NCBI GenBank assembly: GCA_046719715.1 | Contig: JBDNCJ010000001.1 | Span: forward strand, 1-64,000 | DNA: 64,000 nucleotides | Source: JANWWM01 sp046719715 | GTDB taxonomy: Bacteria > Bacteroidota > Chlorobiia > Chlorobiales > Thermochlorobacteraceae | Direction: 5' to 3' | In this document: positions 53,301-61,560 of the stretch, piece by piece | How positions within the stretch are numbered: the first letter of the stretch is position 1 | Layout: the number at the start of each line of letters is the position of its first letter | Position numbers and translations under genes: made by a program | Notes under the pieces: generated by a model | What the model saw: only the letters and a program-made list of their open reading frames with translations | Told to the model about the DNA's origin: nothing | The model's database searches: none

Positions 53301-54605
53301 ATGAGATTACAAGATTCCGTTCAATTTGTAACGGCGAAACTCCCTGAGGTTTTCTCTTCGGAGCGCGTCGACGTAACGACGACTGAATCGCTCAAATTTA
53401 TCAACGCGCTTGGGGAAATCGCTCTTGCTCCCGCTCCCGCCGCACTTCAGGCAACAGTTCAATCGCTCCTTGCAACACTGGCTTCAGCGTGCCAAGCCAT
53501 GCCTGTGCGTGTTCAACAAGTGTGCGCCTACACGCTCTTAGACACGTTCAACTCGAGCTTGTGGACGTTGCATCGAAAAGTTTTACAAACGAAATCGGAG
53601 GAGCATATCAATGCAACGATTTCATACCGATTTCTTTACGAGCAACGGGTTGCAGGAATGACGCTCCTACTTGGCATGCTTCCTGATGTTGAGAGAACCT
53701 CCGTGCGCATGAGCGAAGTAACGGAAAAACTTGCGCTGTTGAAAGAAGAGTTCATCGCGTTTGATGAAGAACTTATTTGGCATCATGCCACTTACGGCGA
53801 GAGCGTCGGAACGCTTCGTTGGCAATTCGCTGACGCGAATTTCTGGCTTGCGAACCCCGACACATGGAAACAGCGTGTTGGAGAAATTGAGCCTCGCTTG
53901 AAGTGGAAAAGTGCGTTGGAAAAACAGCGATTCAAAAAATTCTTGCTCTCGCGAAAGTCTCCCAAGTCAAAAACGCCGTTCTATGCGTTGCCGAGCGTGA
54001 TGAAGCCGATTCCTGAAAGCGAGATGCTCTCTGAAATTGAACAGTATGAGCGCGCGCTGTTCAATCACCAAACGCCGAAGCCGATGTCGGAATTCGGCGG
54101 CGCGTCGGTTTATGCGCATTATGCGTTTGCTTGTTTGGAGCAAAATCAGCCGATGAAGGCGTTGGGCGCGTTTCGCAAAAACGTGATGCTCAATCTTAAA
54201 AATGCGGACGCTTGGCTGAATTTGGGCGTTGGAAATTTCTTAGCCGGCACACTGCATCGCGCCAAATTTTGTCTTGAAAAATCTTATGCACTCCGCGACG
54301 ATATTTTTACCGCTAACGACTTGGCGGTCGTCTACGCTTCGCTCGGCTTGCGCGAAAAAGCCAAAAGCCTTTGGAGCAAGTATCTCAAAAATGAAGTTGC
54401 GATTGAACCGACCTACAACGTCGCGACGCTCTTTCTTGCAGAAAACAACTTGCTTGATGCCGGCAAACTTTTTCAATGGTGCGGTGAGCGCGACAAAGCG
54501 CACGGAGAAACCGCGTTCAACATGGCAATCGTCATGGAGCGCGAAGCCAAAGACTTCTTGGCGGAACGCTATTTTACCTTAGCCGCAAAACTCGGCGTCA
54601 AGTAA
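53301..54605 (+). CDS. TPR-containing protein of unknown function
   Basis: From ATG 53301, 434 residues without a signal peptide. The N-terminal 250 residues are helical with no match recognised. The C-terminal part has TPR units, such as ALGAFRKNVMLNLKNADAWL and LAVVYASLGLREKAKSLWSK, ending FNMAIVMEREAKDFLAERYF. The longer frame from 53214 would overlap the divergent promoter and is less likely. A terminator shared with the HU gene lies just beyond. Confidence 0.68.
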   Translation: MRLQDSVQFVTAKLPEVFSSERVDVTTTESLKFINALGEIALAPAPAALQATVQSLLATLASACQAMPVRVQQVCAYTLLDTFNSSLWTLHRKVLQTKSEEHINATISYRFLYEQRVAGMTLLLGMLPDVERTSVRMSEVTEKLALLKEEFIAFDEELIWHHATYGESVGTLRWQFADANFWLANPDTWKQRVGEIEPRLKWKSALEKQRFKKFLLSRKSPKSKTPFYALPSVMKPIPESEMLSEIEQYERALFNHQTPKPMSEFGGASVYAHYAFACLEQNQPMKALGAFRKNVMLNLKNADAWLNLGVGNFLAGTLHRAKFCLEKSYALRDDIFTANDLAVVYASLGLREKAKSLWSKYLKNEVAIEPTYNVATLFLAENNLLDAGKLFQWCGERDKAHGETAFNMAIVMEREAKDFLAERYFTLAAKLGVK

Positions 54606-54622
54606 CGCGATGGACACGAACC

Positions 54623-54650
54623 AAAATCCTGACAATAAAATCCTGACAAT
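54623..54650. repeat. 14-bp tandem duplication ahead of the HU terminator
   Basis: AAAATCCTGACAAT occurs twice in perfect tandem (54623-54636 and 54637-54650), between the TPR gene stop and the terminator stem. Confidence 0.85.
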
Positions 54651-54680
54651 AAAAAAGCCCGTCAAGAACAGACGGGCTTT
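54651..54680. terminator. Terminator of the HU gene (probably bidirectional)
   Basis: A 9-bp perfect stem AAGCCCGTC / GACGGGCTT with a 7-base loop. On the minus strand it is followed by TTTT, closing the HU message 44 bp past its stop. On the plus strand the T tract is short (TTT), so it may also act on the upstream TPR gene. Confidence 0.88.
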
Positions 54681-54723
54681 CAAAGTCTATGCACGGACTT
54701 GTAAGCGATGCTTCTCTCAACGC

Positions 54724-54999
54724 TTACTTATTGACGGCACTTTTGAGCGCGGCTCCGGGCTTGAAACGTGCGACTTTTTTCGCCTTGATTTTAAGCACGG
54801 CACCGGTTTTCGGGTTGCGTCCTGTGCGCGCGGCACGCTTGCCTACGCTGAACGTTCCGAAACCAATCAGGGTAACGGACTGGCCTTTTTTGAGCGAAGC
54901 CGTAACGCCGCCAATAAACGAGTTGACGGATTTTTCAGCGGCGGCTTTCGAGATGCCCGCTTCTTTTGCAATTTTTTCCACTAAGTCGGCTTTTGACAT
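54724..54999 (-). CDS. hup: HU-family DNA-binding protein
   Basis: A 91-residue histone-like protein of the HU/IHF fold: MSKADLVEKIAKEAGISKAAAEK, then VTLIGFGTFSVGKRAARTGRNP with the conserved Gly-Arg-Asn-Pro arm, and KKVARFKPGAALK at the end. It should bind and bend DNA as a dimer. The divergent efp gene is about 250 bp away. Confidence 0.95.
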   Translation of the reverse strand: MSKADLVEKIAKEAGISKAAAEKSVNSFIGGVTASLKKGQSVTLIGFGTFSVGKRAARTGRNPKTGAVLKIKAKKVARFKPGAALKSAVNK

Positions 55000-55253
55000 A
55001 ATAGTCTGTGAGTTATGTTGTTAATGAATAAACCGCCTTTCAAGAAATCATCTTGCAAGGCAACGCGAAGATACAGAAAAAACCGAATAATGCAAGTCCC
55101 TATCGCCCGAAATCCCTTGTAAAATAAGGTGATTCCAAGAGACGCCTTTGCATTTCGCCGTTTTTGCGGTTGAAACCGCTTGTCTTATATTTGCGGACTT
55201 TTTTCGGCTTTCAACATCTTCAACACTTACAACTGCGATTCGTCCAAAAAATT

Positions 55254-55823
55254 ATGGCAACTACAAGTGATTTGTCCAAAGGAGTTATCGTTCGCTTCAA
55301 CGGCGAACTGCATGTTTGCGAAGAAGTCGTTCATCGCACGCCCGGCAACCTTCGTGCGTTTTATCAAGTCAAAATGAGAAACCTAAGGCACGGGCGAATT
55401 GTGGAAAATCGATTCCGCTCCGGCGAAGAGGTCGAGGTTGTAGAAACGGAGCGCAAAACTTTCCAATACCTCTACCGCGACGGAGAAGACTTCGTGCTGA
55501 TGGACAACGAAACCTACGACCAAACCAACGTGCCCACTTCCGCTTTCGGAGAGCAAGCAAAATTTCTCAAAGAATCCATGACCGTCGAAGTCGTCTACGC
55601 CAGCGACGGCTCGATTGTCCAAGCCGAAACGCCGACCTTCGTCGAACTCACCGTTACCGACACAAGCCCGACCACGAAAGATGAACGCGCGACCGCAAGC
55701 ACCAAGCCTGCAACGCTTGAAACCGGCGCCGTTGTGCAAGTGCCGATGTTCGTCTTGACGGGCGACGTCGTGCGCGTCGATACGCGCACCGGTGCTTATC
55801 TCGACAGAGTGAATAAGAAGTGA
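55254..55823 (+). CDS. efp: Elongation factor P
   Basis: A 189-residue protein with the three-barrel EF-P pattern: LSKGVIVRFNGELHVCEEV, LRAFYQVKMRNLRHGRIVE, and the C-terminal GAVVQVPMFVLTGDVVRVDTRTGAY. EF-P rescues ribosomes stalled at prolines. The tip loop reads PGNLRAF, putting an Asn where E. coli has the modified K34 (PGKGQAF), so lysylation is not expected. The gene precedes accB and accC on the same strand, a grouping seen in several bacteria. Confidence 0.95.
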   Translation: MATTSDLSKGVIVRFNGELHVCEEVVHRTPGNLRAFYQVKMRNLRHGRIVENRFRSGEEVEVVETERKTFQYLYRDGEDFVLMDNETYDQTNVPTSAFGEQAKFLKESMTVEVVYASDGSIVQAETPTFVELTVTDTSPTTKDERATASTKPATLETGAVVQVPMFVLTGDVVRVDTRTGAYLDRVNKK

Positions 55824-55836
55824 TAAAAACTTAAAC

Positions 55837-55849
55837 GGGCGTAACGCCC
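55837..55849 (+). other. Small hairpin between efp and accB
   Basis: GGGCG-TAA-CGCCC makes a 5-bp GC stem with a 3-base loop, 14 bp after the efp stop. There is no T run, so it may be a weak processing or pausing site rather than a terminator. Confidence 0.4.
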
Positions 55850-55930
55850 TTCGCACGCGCGCTGAAAGGTTCAAGCGTCGTGTTTAAAAACAACCTTTAT
55901 CAACCTTTGTAAAAAACCTTTGGAGGCGAG

Positions 55931-56419
55931 ATGAATCTCGATGACATACAACGACTGATAAAAATGGTCGACGAATCCGGTTTAGATGAAATGACCATTG
56001 AAGAAGGCGAGTTCAAACTCACCTTGAAGAAGGCGGCGGAGCCGTCTGCGTCGCCCGCCATGAGTGCAATGCCGATGATGATGCCGCAGTATTTTCCGCA
56101 ACAACACGCCCAGATGGCACAAGCCCCGCCGCCAGCGGCTAAACCGACCGAAGCCTCACCCGTACCCGTCGATGCAGCCAAGAAATACAAGGAAATCCGC
56201 TCGCCGATGGTCGGCACGTTTTATCGTGCACCCGCGCCCGAAGCCAATCCTTATGTGCAAGTCGGCGATTCCATTTCCAAAGGAAAAGTGCTTTGCATTA
56301 TTGAAGCCATGAAACTCATGAACGAAATCGAGAGCGACATTGATGGAAAAATCGTGAAGATTCTCGTTGAGAACGGCAAGCCCGTTGAGTTCGACCAAGT
56401 GCTCTTTTTGGTGGAGTAA
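55931..56419 (+). CDS. accB: Biotin carboxyl carrier protein of acetyl-CoA carboxylase
   Basis: This 162-residue protein has an N-terminal helical part (IQRLIKMVDESGLDEMTIEE), a Pro/Ala-rich linker (about residues 40-85) and a C-terminal biotinyl domain with the modification site in EAMKLMNE. It carries carboxylate in fatty-acid synthesis. The ribosome site (GGAGGCGAG) is strong. It lies between efp and accC, so it is expected to be translated with the carboxylase subunit. Confidence 0.96.
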   Translation: MNLDDIQRLIKMVDESGLDEMTIEEGEFKLTLKKAAEPSASPAMSAMPMMMPQYFPQQHAQMAQAPPPAAKPTEASPVPVDAAKKYKEIRSPMVGTFYRAPAPEANPYVQVGDSISKGKVLCIIEAMKLMNEIESDIDGKIVKILVENGKPVEFDQVLFLVE

Positions 56420-56473
56420 TTTTCGTCGACAAACTAACGCGGCTCTCGAAGTCTAAACACAAATTTTTTCTCG

Positions 56474-57820
56474 ATGTTTAAGAAAATTCTGATTGCAAAT
56501 CGCGGCGAGATTGCCATGCGCGTCATTCGCACGTGCCGCGAAATGGGTATACAAACCGTCGCCGTTTATTCCACTGCCGACGCCGATTCGCTTCATATCA
56601 AATATGCTGACGAAGCCGTCTGCATCGGTGCGCCAATGAGCAAGGAAAGTTATCTCAACATGCCGCGCATTATTGCCGCCGCCGAAATCACCAACGCCGA
56701 CGCGATTCATCCGGGCTATGGATTCCTTTCTGAAAACGCCGAGTTCTCCGAAATCTGTGCCTCGTCAGGCATTAAGTTCATCGGTCCTTCACCCGATATG
56801 ATTCGGGCAATGGGCGACAAGAAAACTGCAAAAGATACAGTTAAGCGCGTCAATGTGCCGACAGTTCCGGGCAGTGTAGGATTGGTTGAAGATTTGAACG
56901 AAGCTAAAGAAGTTGCGCGGCGCGTTGTTTATCCCGTCATTATTAAAGCCACTGCGGGCGGCGGCGGCAAGGGCATGCGTGTTGTTCAGCGCGAAGAAGA
57001 TTTAGAAAAAGCATTTCAAACCGCTCGCAACGAAGCCGAAAAAGCCTTCGGCAACGCTGGCGTCTATATCGAGAAATTCGTCGAAGAGCCACGCCACATT
57101 GAAATTCAAGTGTTGGGCGACCAGCACGGCAACATCATTCATTTGGGTGAGCGCGATTGCTCCGTTCAGCGTCGTCATCAAAAGTTGATTGAAGAATCGC
57201 CTTCGCCGATTGTTAGCGAGGAACTGCGTGCGGAAATGGGCGAGGCGGCGATTGCGGCGGCGAAAGCCATCAACTATGAAGGCGCGGGCACAGTCGAGTT
57301 TCTCGTCGATAAATATCGCAAGTTCTACTTCATGGAAATGAACACACGCATTCAAGTCGAGCACCCCGTAACCGAAGAAGTTTGCGATATCGATTTAATC
57401 AAGCAACAAATTTTAGTCGCATCAGGTAAGAAAATTTCTACGCGCAAAGTCGTGCCGCACGGACACTCAATCGAGTGCCGCATCAACGCCGAAGACCCCG
57501 ACAACGACTTTCGTCCCAGCCCCGGCGACCTGAAAGTCTTTCACACGCCCGGCGGTCACGGCGTCAGGGTTGAAACGCACGCCTACGCCGGCTATCGCAT
57601 TCCGCCTCACTACGATTCAATGATTGCCAAACTCATTGTGCACGCCCCGACACGCGAAGAAGCCATCGAGCGCATGCTTCGCGCCTTAGATGAGTTCATC
57701 GTCGAAGGCGTGAAAACCACAATCCCGCTTCACAAAAAAATCATGCAGTCTCAACTCTTCCGAAGCGGAAACTTCGACACCAGTTTCCTTGAAAAAGCCC
57801 GACTGATGAAAGGACACTAA
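56474..57820 (+). CDS. accC: Biotin carboxylase subunit of acetyl-CoA carboxylase
   Basis: A 448-residue ATP-grasp enzyme that carboxylates the biotin on AccB. Its motifs are IANRGEIAMRVIRTCREMG at the start, GYGFLSENAEF, KATAGGGGKGMRVV (ATP loop), ERDCSVQRRHQK, and FMEMNTRIQVEHPVTE, with the catalytic Arg in the last. Length is typical. It ends 102 bp before the GNAT gene on the other strand. The carboxyltransferase genes accA and accD are not in the window. Confidence 0.97.
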   Translation: MFKKILIANRGEIAMRVIRTCREMGIQTVAVYSTADADSLHIKYADEAVCIGAPMSKESYLNMPRIIAAAEITNADAIHPGYGFLSENAEFSEICASSGIKFIGPSPDMIRAMGDKKTAKDTVKRVNVPTVPGSVGLVEDLNEAKEVARRVVYPVIIKATAGGGGKGMRVVQREEDLEKAFQTARNEAEKAFGNAGVYIEKFVEEPRHIEIQVLGDQHGNIIHLGERDCSVQRRHQKLIEESPSPIVSEELRAEMGEAAIAAAKAINYEGAGTVEFLVDKYRKFYFMEMNTRIQVEHPVTEEVCDIDLIKQQILVASGKKISTRKVVPHGHSIECRINAEDPDNDFRPSPGDLKVFHTPGGHGVRVETHAYAGYRIPPHYDSMIAKLIVHAPTREEAIERMLRALDEFIVEGVKTTIPLHKKIMQSQLFRSGNFDTSFLEKARLMKGH

Positions 57821-57834
57821 CTCGACGAAGAATC

Positions 57835-57889
57835 CGACGAGTAATGAAGCATGCAAACTCGCGCTCACGCCGCCGTTCATTACTCGTCG
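57835..57889. repeat. 14-bp perfect inverted repeat between convergent genes
   Basis: CGACGAGTAATGAA (57835-57848) and its exact reverse complement (57876-57889) flank a 27-base loop. No T run follows on either strand, so it is not a standard terminator. It lies 15 bp after the accC stop and 33 bp before the GNAT stop. Confidence 0.8.
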
Positions 57890-57921
57890 CCTGCGCCGCC
57901 AGCCTATTTCATCTCATCGCT

Positions 57922-58413
57922 TCACTCAGCATTTAATGATTTTTCCAAAATCAATTCGTCTCGAAGCGGTATTCCGTGCTCGCCTGTAAGTTGGATTTTT
58001 GGATTTTGCTTTCGCCGCACATCGATTGCGCCAACTCGAAGGTCTGACAGATGAAAGGCGCGTTTTTGCAAAAAGCGAAGCGCGTTGAGATTGTCGTTCC
58101 CGATGACGCAAGTGAGTTTTTTACAGCCCTTTGCTTGTGCTTCGGCTTCAAGGCTGACGAGCAGAGATTCGCCAACGCCCATGCGCTTGCGGCTCACATG
58201 AAGGCTGACGATATGGCAAGCGTCGCTTTGAACGTGATATGCGAGCAATCCGACAGGTTCGCCGTCCACTTCCGCAATCCAAGCGGGAAGGGATAGAATG
58301 TTGGTTATGCCGGCGAATGTGGGCAAATGCGCGTCGCTCGATTGGCTGTTGAGAAAGGCTTCCGCCCATTCCGCGTCGGCGGTGGTTTTGGGGCGAATTT
58401 GTATTGAGTCCAT
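57922..58413 (-). CDS. GNAT-family N-acetyltransferase
   Basis: From ATG 58411-58413, 163 residues. Fold features include the strand CHIVSLHVSRKRMGVGESLL with the acetyl-CoA loop (RKRMGVGESLL), and NALRFLQKRAFHL near the C-terminus, matching the usual GNAT closing motif. Substrate unknown. It is convergent with accC and upstream of no other gene on its strand. The frame continues to 58446 through a less likely start. Confidence 0.85.
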   Translation of the reverse strand: MDSIQIRPKTTADAEWAEAFLNSQSSDAHLPTFAGITNILSLPAWIAEVDGEPVGLLAYHVQSDACHIVSLHVSRKRMGVGESLLVSLEAEAQAKGCKKLTCVIGNDNLNALRFLQKRAFHLSDLRVGAIDVRRKQNPKIQLTGEHGIPLRDELILEKSLNAE

Positions 58414-58489
58414 ATCGCAATTAATATGTGTATTCTTGATTGACAATGCGTGAGGCGTTTTTGGAATGTAAGAAAGATGCGAAAAAAAA

Positions 58490-59677
58490 CTAACGGCACT
58501 TCACCAATAAAATGGTTGAGTCGTCGCGCAGTGGCAAGTTGCCTCTGAATTGAGAAAGTTCGGACGAGAGACTTTCATAAAGGTCTTTCGCCGAAAGTGA
58601 GTCGGGTGCGGTTTTGAACCAATGCACCACGCGCTCGATTTGATATTCTTCGCCGTCTTCATTGAGCGTTTCGTTGACGCCGTCGCTAAACAACAGGAAG
58701 CGGTCGCCGCGCTCGAAGAGGTAGGTTTCTACGGGGAAGGTCGCATTGTGTCGAAGTCCAAACGCAATAGCTTTGGGTTTGAGCAAGCGCACGTCGCCAA
58801 GATTTTTTTGATGAAAGAGAATCGGTAAATGCCCTGCGTTGGCAACGGTGAAAATTTGTTTGCGAAAATCGAACAAGATACAGGCGAAACTGACGAACAT
58901 TTTCGGGCGCGAGTTGTCGCAGATGTCGTTGTTGAGTTCGCGCATTAAATTTTCAAGCGAGGTGAAGTGGCGCAGTTCCGCGCGGAAGGCGGCTTTGGTA
59001 ATCGCCATCAATAACCCTGCCGCCACATTATGTCCTGCCACATCGCCAACGGCGACAATCAATCGCCCGTCGCTAAGCCAAAACGCATCATAATAGTCGC
59101 CGCCAACTTCGGTGGCAAAGTCGCTCTTGCCGTAAAGTTCAATCACTTCGTTTTGAATGTTGAGCGTCGGCAGAAAATCTTTTTGTATCGTTTGTGCTAA
59201 ATCAATTTCCGCATCAAGTTTGGATTTCTCCTCGACGACCGAGCGAATGACGTAGTTCCACATCGAACCGCTGATGCCAATCAAGACCAGTGCTGTGAAC
59301 GCCAGTGCGAACGACAGCAAATCAAACCATTGAACGGAGAACGTATTTATCACGCCCGTCGCGCCCATGTAGCCGCCAAATAAAAACGAGATTGGAAGAG
59401 TGAGCCAAAAAAAACGACGTATTTCGGGGAAGAGAATCATAGAGAAAGTTAGACCTGAAATCGTCGCCCCAAAAACATACATGATAATCAAATTTAGAGG
59501 CGTCAAAATTGATTTGAGCATCAGATGAATAAGAAAGAGCACGAGAAATGATGAAATGAAAGTCGCCGTCGCCGCCGTCGCACGTACTTTCAGTGGCAAG
59601 GTGAAAAAGAATTGATACTTCTCAAGCAGTTGCTCGTTGAACTTTGAAACGGAAAAACGGCGATGTGATGCGTTCAT
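58490..59677 (-). CDS. Membrane PP2C-type serine phosphatase (RsbU/SpoIIE family)
   Basis: A 395-residue protein. About four N-terminal membrane segments (residues about 32-150) precede a short linker (EIDLAQTIQKDFLP) and a SpoIIE/RsbU PP2C-like phosphatase domain. The metal-binding motifs are VGGDYYDAFWL, VGDVAGHNVAAGLLM, TVANAGHLP and RGDRFLLFSDGV, and RDDSTILLVK at the end. It probably dephosphorylates an anti-anti-sigma factor in partner switching, but no such gene is adjacent. It starts 3 bp past the stop of lnt. Confidence 0.88.
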   Translation of the reverse strand: MNASHRRFSVSKFNEQLLEKYQFFFTLPLKVRATAATATFISSFLVLFLIHLMLKSILTPLNLIIMYVFGATISGLTFSMILFPEIRRFFWLTLPISFLFGGYMGATGVINTFSVQWFDLLSFALAFTALVLIGISGSMWNYVIRSVVEEKSKLDAEIDLAQTIQKDFLPTLNIQNEVIELYGKSDFATEVGGDYYDAFWLSDGRLIVAVGDVAGHNVAAGLLMAITKAAFRAELRHFTSLENLMRELNNDICDNSRPKMFVSFACILFDFRKQIFTVANAGHLPILFHQKNLGDVRLLKPKAIAFGLRHNATFPVETYLFERGDRFLLFSDGVNETLNEDGEEYQIERVVHWFKTAPDSLSAKDLYESLSSELSQFRGNLPLRDDSTILLVKCR

Positions 59678-59680
59678 CTC

Positions 59681-61306
59681 TTAAAGAATTTCCGATTGTT
59701 TTCGCACGGCACGAAAAAGGGTTGCAACTACGCCGAGAAGCGCGACGAGCAAACAGCCTTTTGGAAACCAATCCGTGTGGCGCACATAAAAACTTTCGTC
59801 GTTGTAAAGTTCGACGGTTTCAACTGTGTAGGATTCTTTCCACCACTCGATTTCGCCGTAAGGTCGCCCGTATCGGTCAATGAAAAGCGAAATGCCTGTA
59901 TTGGCAGAGCGCGCCATCGCTCGTCGCGACTCGATACAGCGCAGTTTGGCAAACGCCGCGTGCTGATACGGTCCGTAAGATTTTGAAAACCAACCATCGT
60001 TGGTAATAACGGTGAGCATCGATGCGCCGCGTCGGACGAAGTCGGCGGTGAAAGCAGGGTAAATGGATTCGTAGCAAATCAATCCTGTTACTTGAACTTG
60101 CGTGTTGGAGGTTGTCGTGAAGGCAAAGTTCAGCGTGTCTTTCCCAACGCCCCAACTTGAAATGCCCGCTACGGCGAAAGTTGCCGACGAGAAAAAAGGT
60201 AAGTATTGCATATACGGCACGCGTTCGGCAAACGGTACGAGTTTCATTTTATGATAGACCTGTGCGTTACCGGTTGAATCCAGAAGCATGGCGGAGTTGA
60301 AGGTGTCGTAGTATTGTTGTGCGTTTCGGTCGTATTTGGCGCCGAATTGACGCTGTGTGCTATCGGCATAATAGGTTGCGTCGGAAAATCCCGTGAGCAG
60401 CGGCGCGTTCCAGCGAGCAACGCTCGATACCAATCGCTCCCAAGCCTCCGACCCGCGCTGATACAAAATGAAATAAGGAATCGCGGTTTCGGGCCAAACC
60501 ACCAAATCCACGCCGCCTCGCGCCGCCGAATCGCTCACAGCAAGGTGCTTCTCCAATACCGCTCGACGATTTGAGTTTTCCCACTTCGCAAATGGGTCGA
60601 TATTGGGCTGAATAACCGCAACTTTAATAACCCCTATCGGTTCAGGCTTCGGCAAAAGCAAGACGACGGTTGAATACAAAAGCGGCAAAAGAAACAAGAG
60701 CGCAATCGCACCATAAAGCGTTGATGGTTGAAGATGCGAAGGCGACGCAGAGGATTTGAGTTCCAGCAGATTGACGATGAGCACATTGAGCAAGACAATC
60801 CAAAAACTAATCGCCCACACGCCGAAGAGGTCGATGTATTGAATCAGCCACCAAAGATTAGCATGCGAGTTTCCGAGCGTAATCCACCCGAATGAAATTT
60901 CTAAATCGAGATAAATCCACTCCCACGCCGTCCACAAGAATGGAAAAAGCCACAGCGCACGATTCCAACCGAGTCCTTTTTTGACGAAGAAAAAAACAAT
61001 GAAGGGAATCGTCATGAAAAATGTTTGCGCAAAATACATCAAGAACCCGCCGAGAAATGTCGAAAGCGACACCCACCATACCGACACGAGCGTGAAACAA
61101 AGCATCGACAGATAGGTTGCGCGAAAATACGCCCCAAACTTTTCCACTGTTTTCAAGTGCAAAAGAATCGGCACGAAGCCAATCCACGCAAGGAACGGCG
61201 CGTGAAAAAACGGATACATCACGAAGGAAAGTCCGAGCAACGCCCCGCCCAGAAGCGAAGCGCGGAAAGAGGATAAATGGCTGACAGACAGGAAGGACAC
61301 AGGCAT
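59681..61306 (-). CDS. lnt: Apolipoprotein N-acyltransferase
   Basis: From ATG 61304-61306, 541 residues. Six or more N-terminal membrane segments lead to a nitrilase-type domain (about 225-500). The catalytic triad is visible as E273 (VVWPETAIPYF), K353 (YHKMKLVPFAERVPY) and C411 (GLICYESIYP). Lnt adds the third acyl chain to lipoproteins, of which several are encoded here. It is cotranscribed with the downstream RsbU-like phosphatase. Confidence 0.94.
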   Translation of the reverse strand: MPVSFLSVSHLSSFRASLLGGALLGLSFVMYPFFHAPFLAWIGFVPILLHLKTVEKFGAYFRATYLSMLCFTLVSVWWVSLSTFLGGFLMYFAQTFFMTIPFIVFFFVKKGLGWNRALWLFPFLWTAWEWIYLDLEISFGWITLGNSHANLWWLIQYIDLFGVWAISFWIVLLNVLIVNLLELKSSASPSHLQPSTLYGAIALLFLLPLLYSTVVLLLPKPEPIGVIKVAVIQPNIDPFAKWENSNRRAVLEKHLAVSDSAARGGVDLVVWPETAIPYFILYQRGSEAWERLVSSVARWNAPLLTGFSDATYYADSTQRQFGAKYDRNAQQYYDTFNSAMLLDSTGNAQVYHKMKLVPFAERVPYMQYLPFFSSATFAVAGISSWGVGKDTLNFAFTTTSNTQVQVTGLICYESIYPAFTADFVRRGASMLTVITNDGWFSKSYGPYQHAAFAKLRCIESRRAMARSANTGISLFIDRYGRPYGEIEWWKESYTVETVELYNDESFYVRHTDWFPKGCLLVALLGVVATLFRAVRKQSEIL

Positions 61307-61418
61307 GGATAATGGTCGCTTTCTGAAATGCGCAATGATGTGGTTAGAAACGACTATTTCGTCTGTTTCTTTCAACGAAAATACGAAAAAGCCTTTGAAG
61401 AAAGGGCTGTGGTTGTGT

Positions 61419-61532
61419 TAAGTTTTCAGCGAAAAGAAAACGCTCAACAGCGACGGAAGTAACAACAGGAAGTATCGGCAGTATCAAAAAAATCACGAAG
61501 TCAATGAGCTGTAAGCGTCGGGTAAGTTTTCA
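61419..61532 (+). repeat. Direct repeat pair in the fmoA upstream region
   Basis: TAAGTTTTCA occurs at 61419-61428 and 61523-61532, about ten helical turns apart, in the 250-bp region ahead of fmoA. This might be a regulatory site pair or chance. No convincing promoter was assigned here. Confidence 0.35.
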
Positions 61533-61560
61533 TTAATTCAGCAAACAGGAGAATAACATT

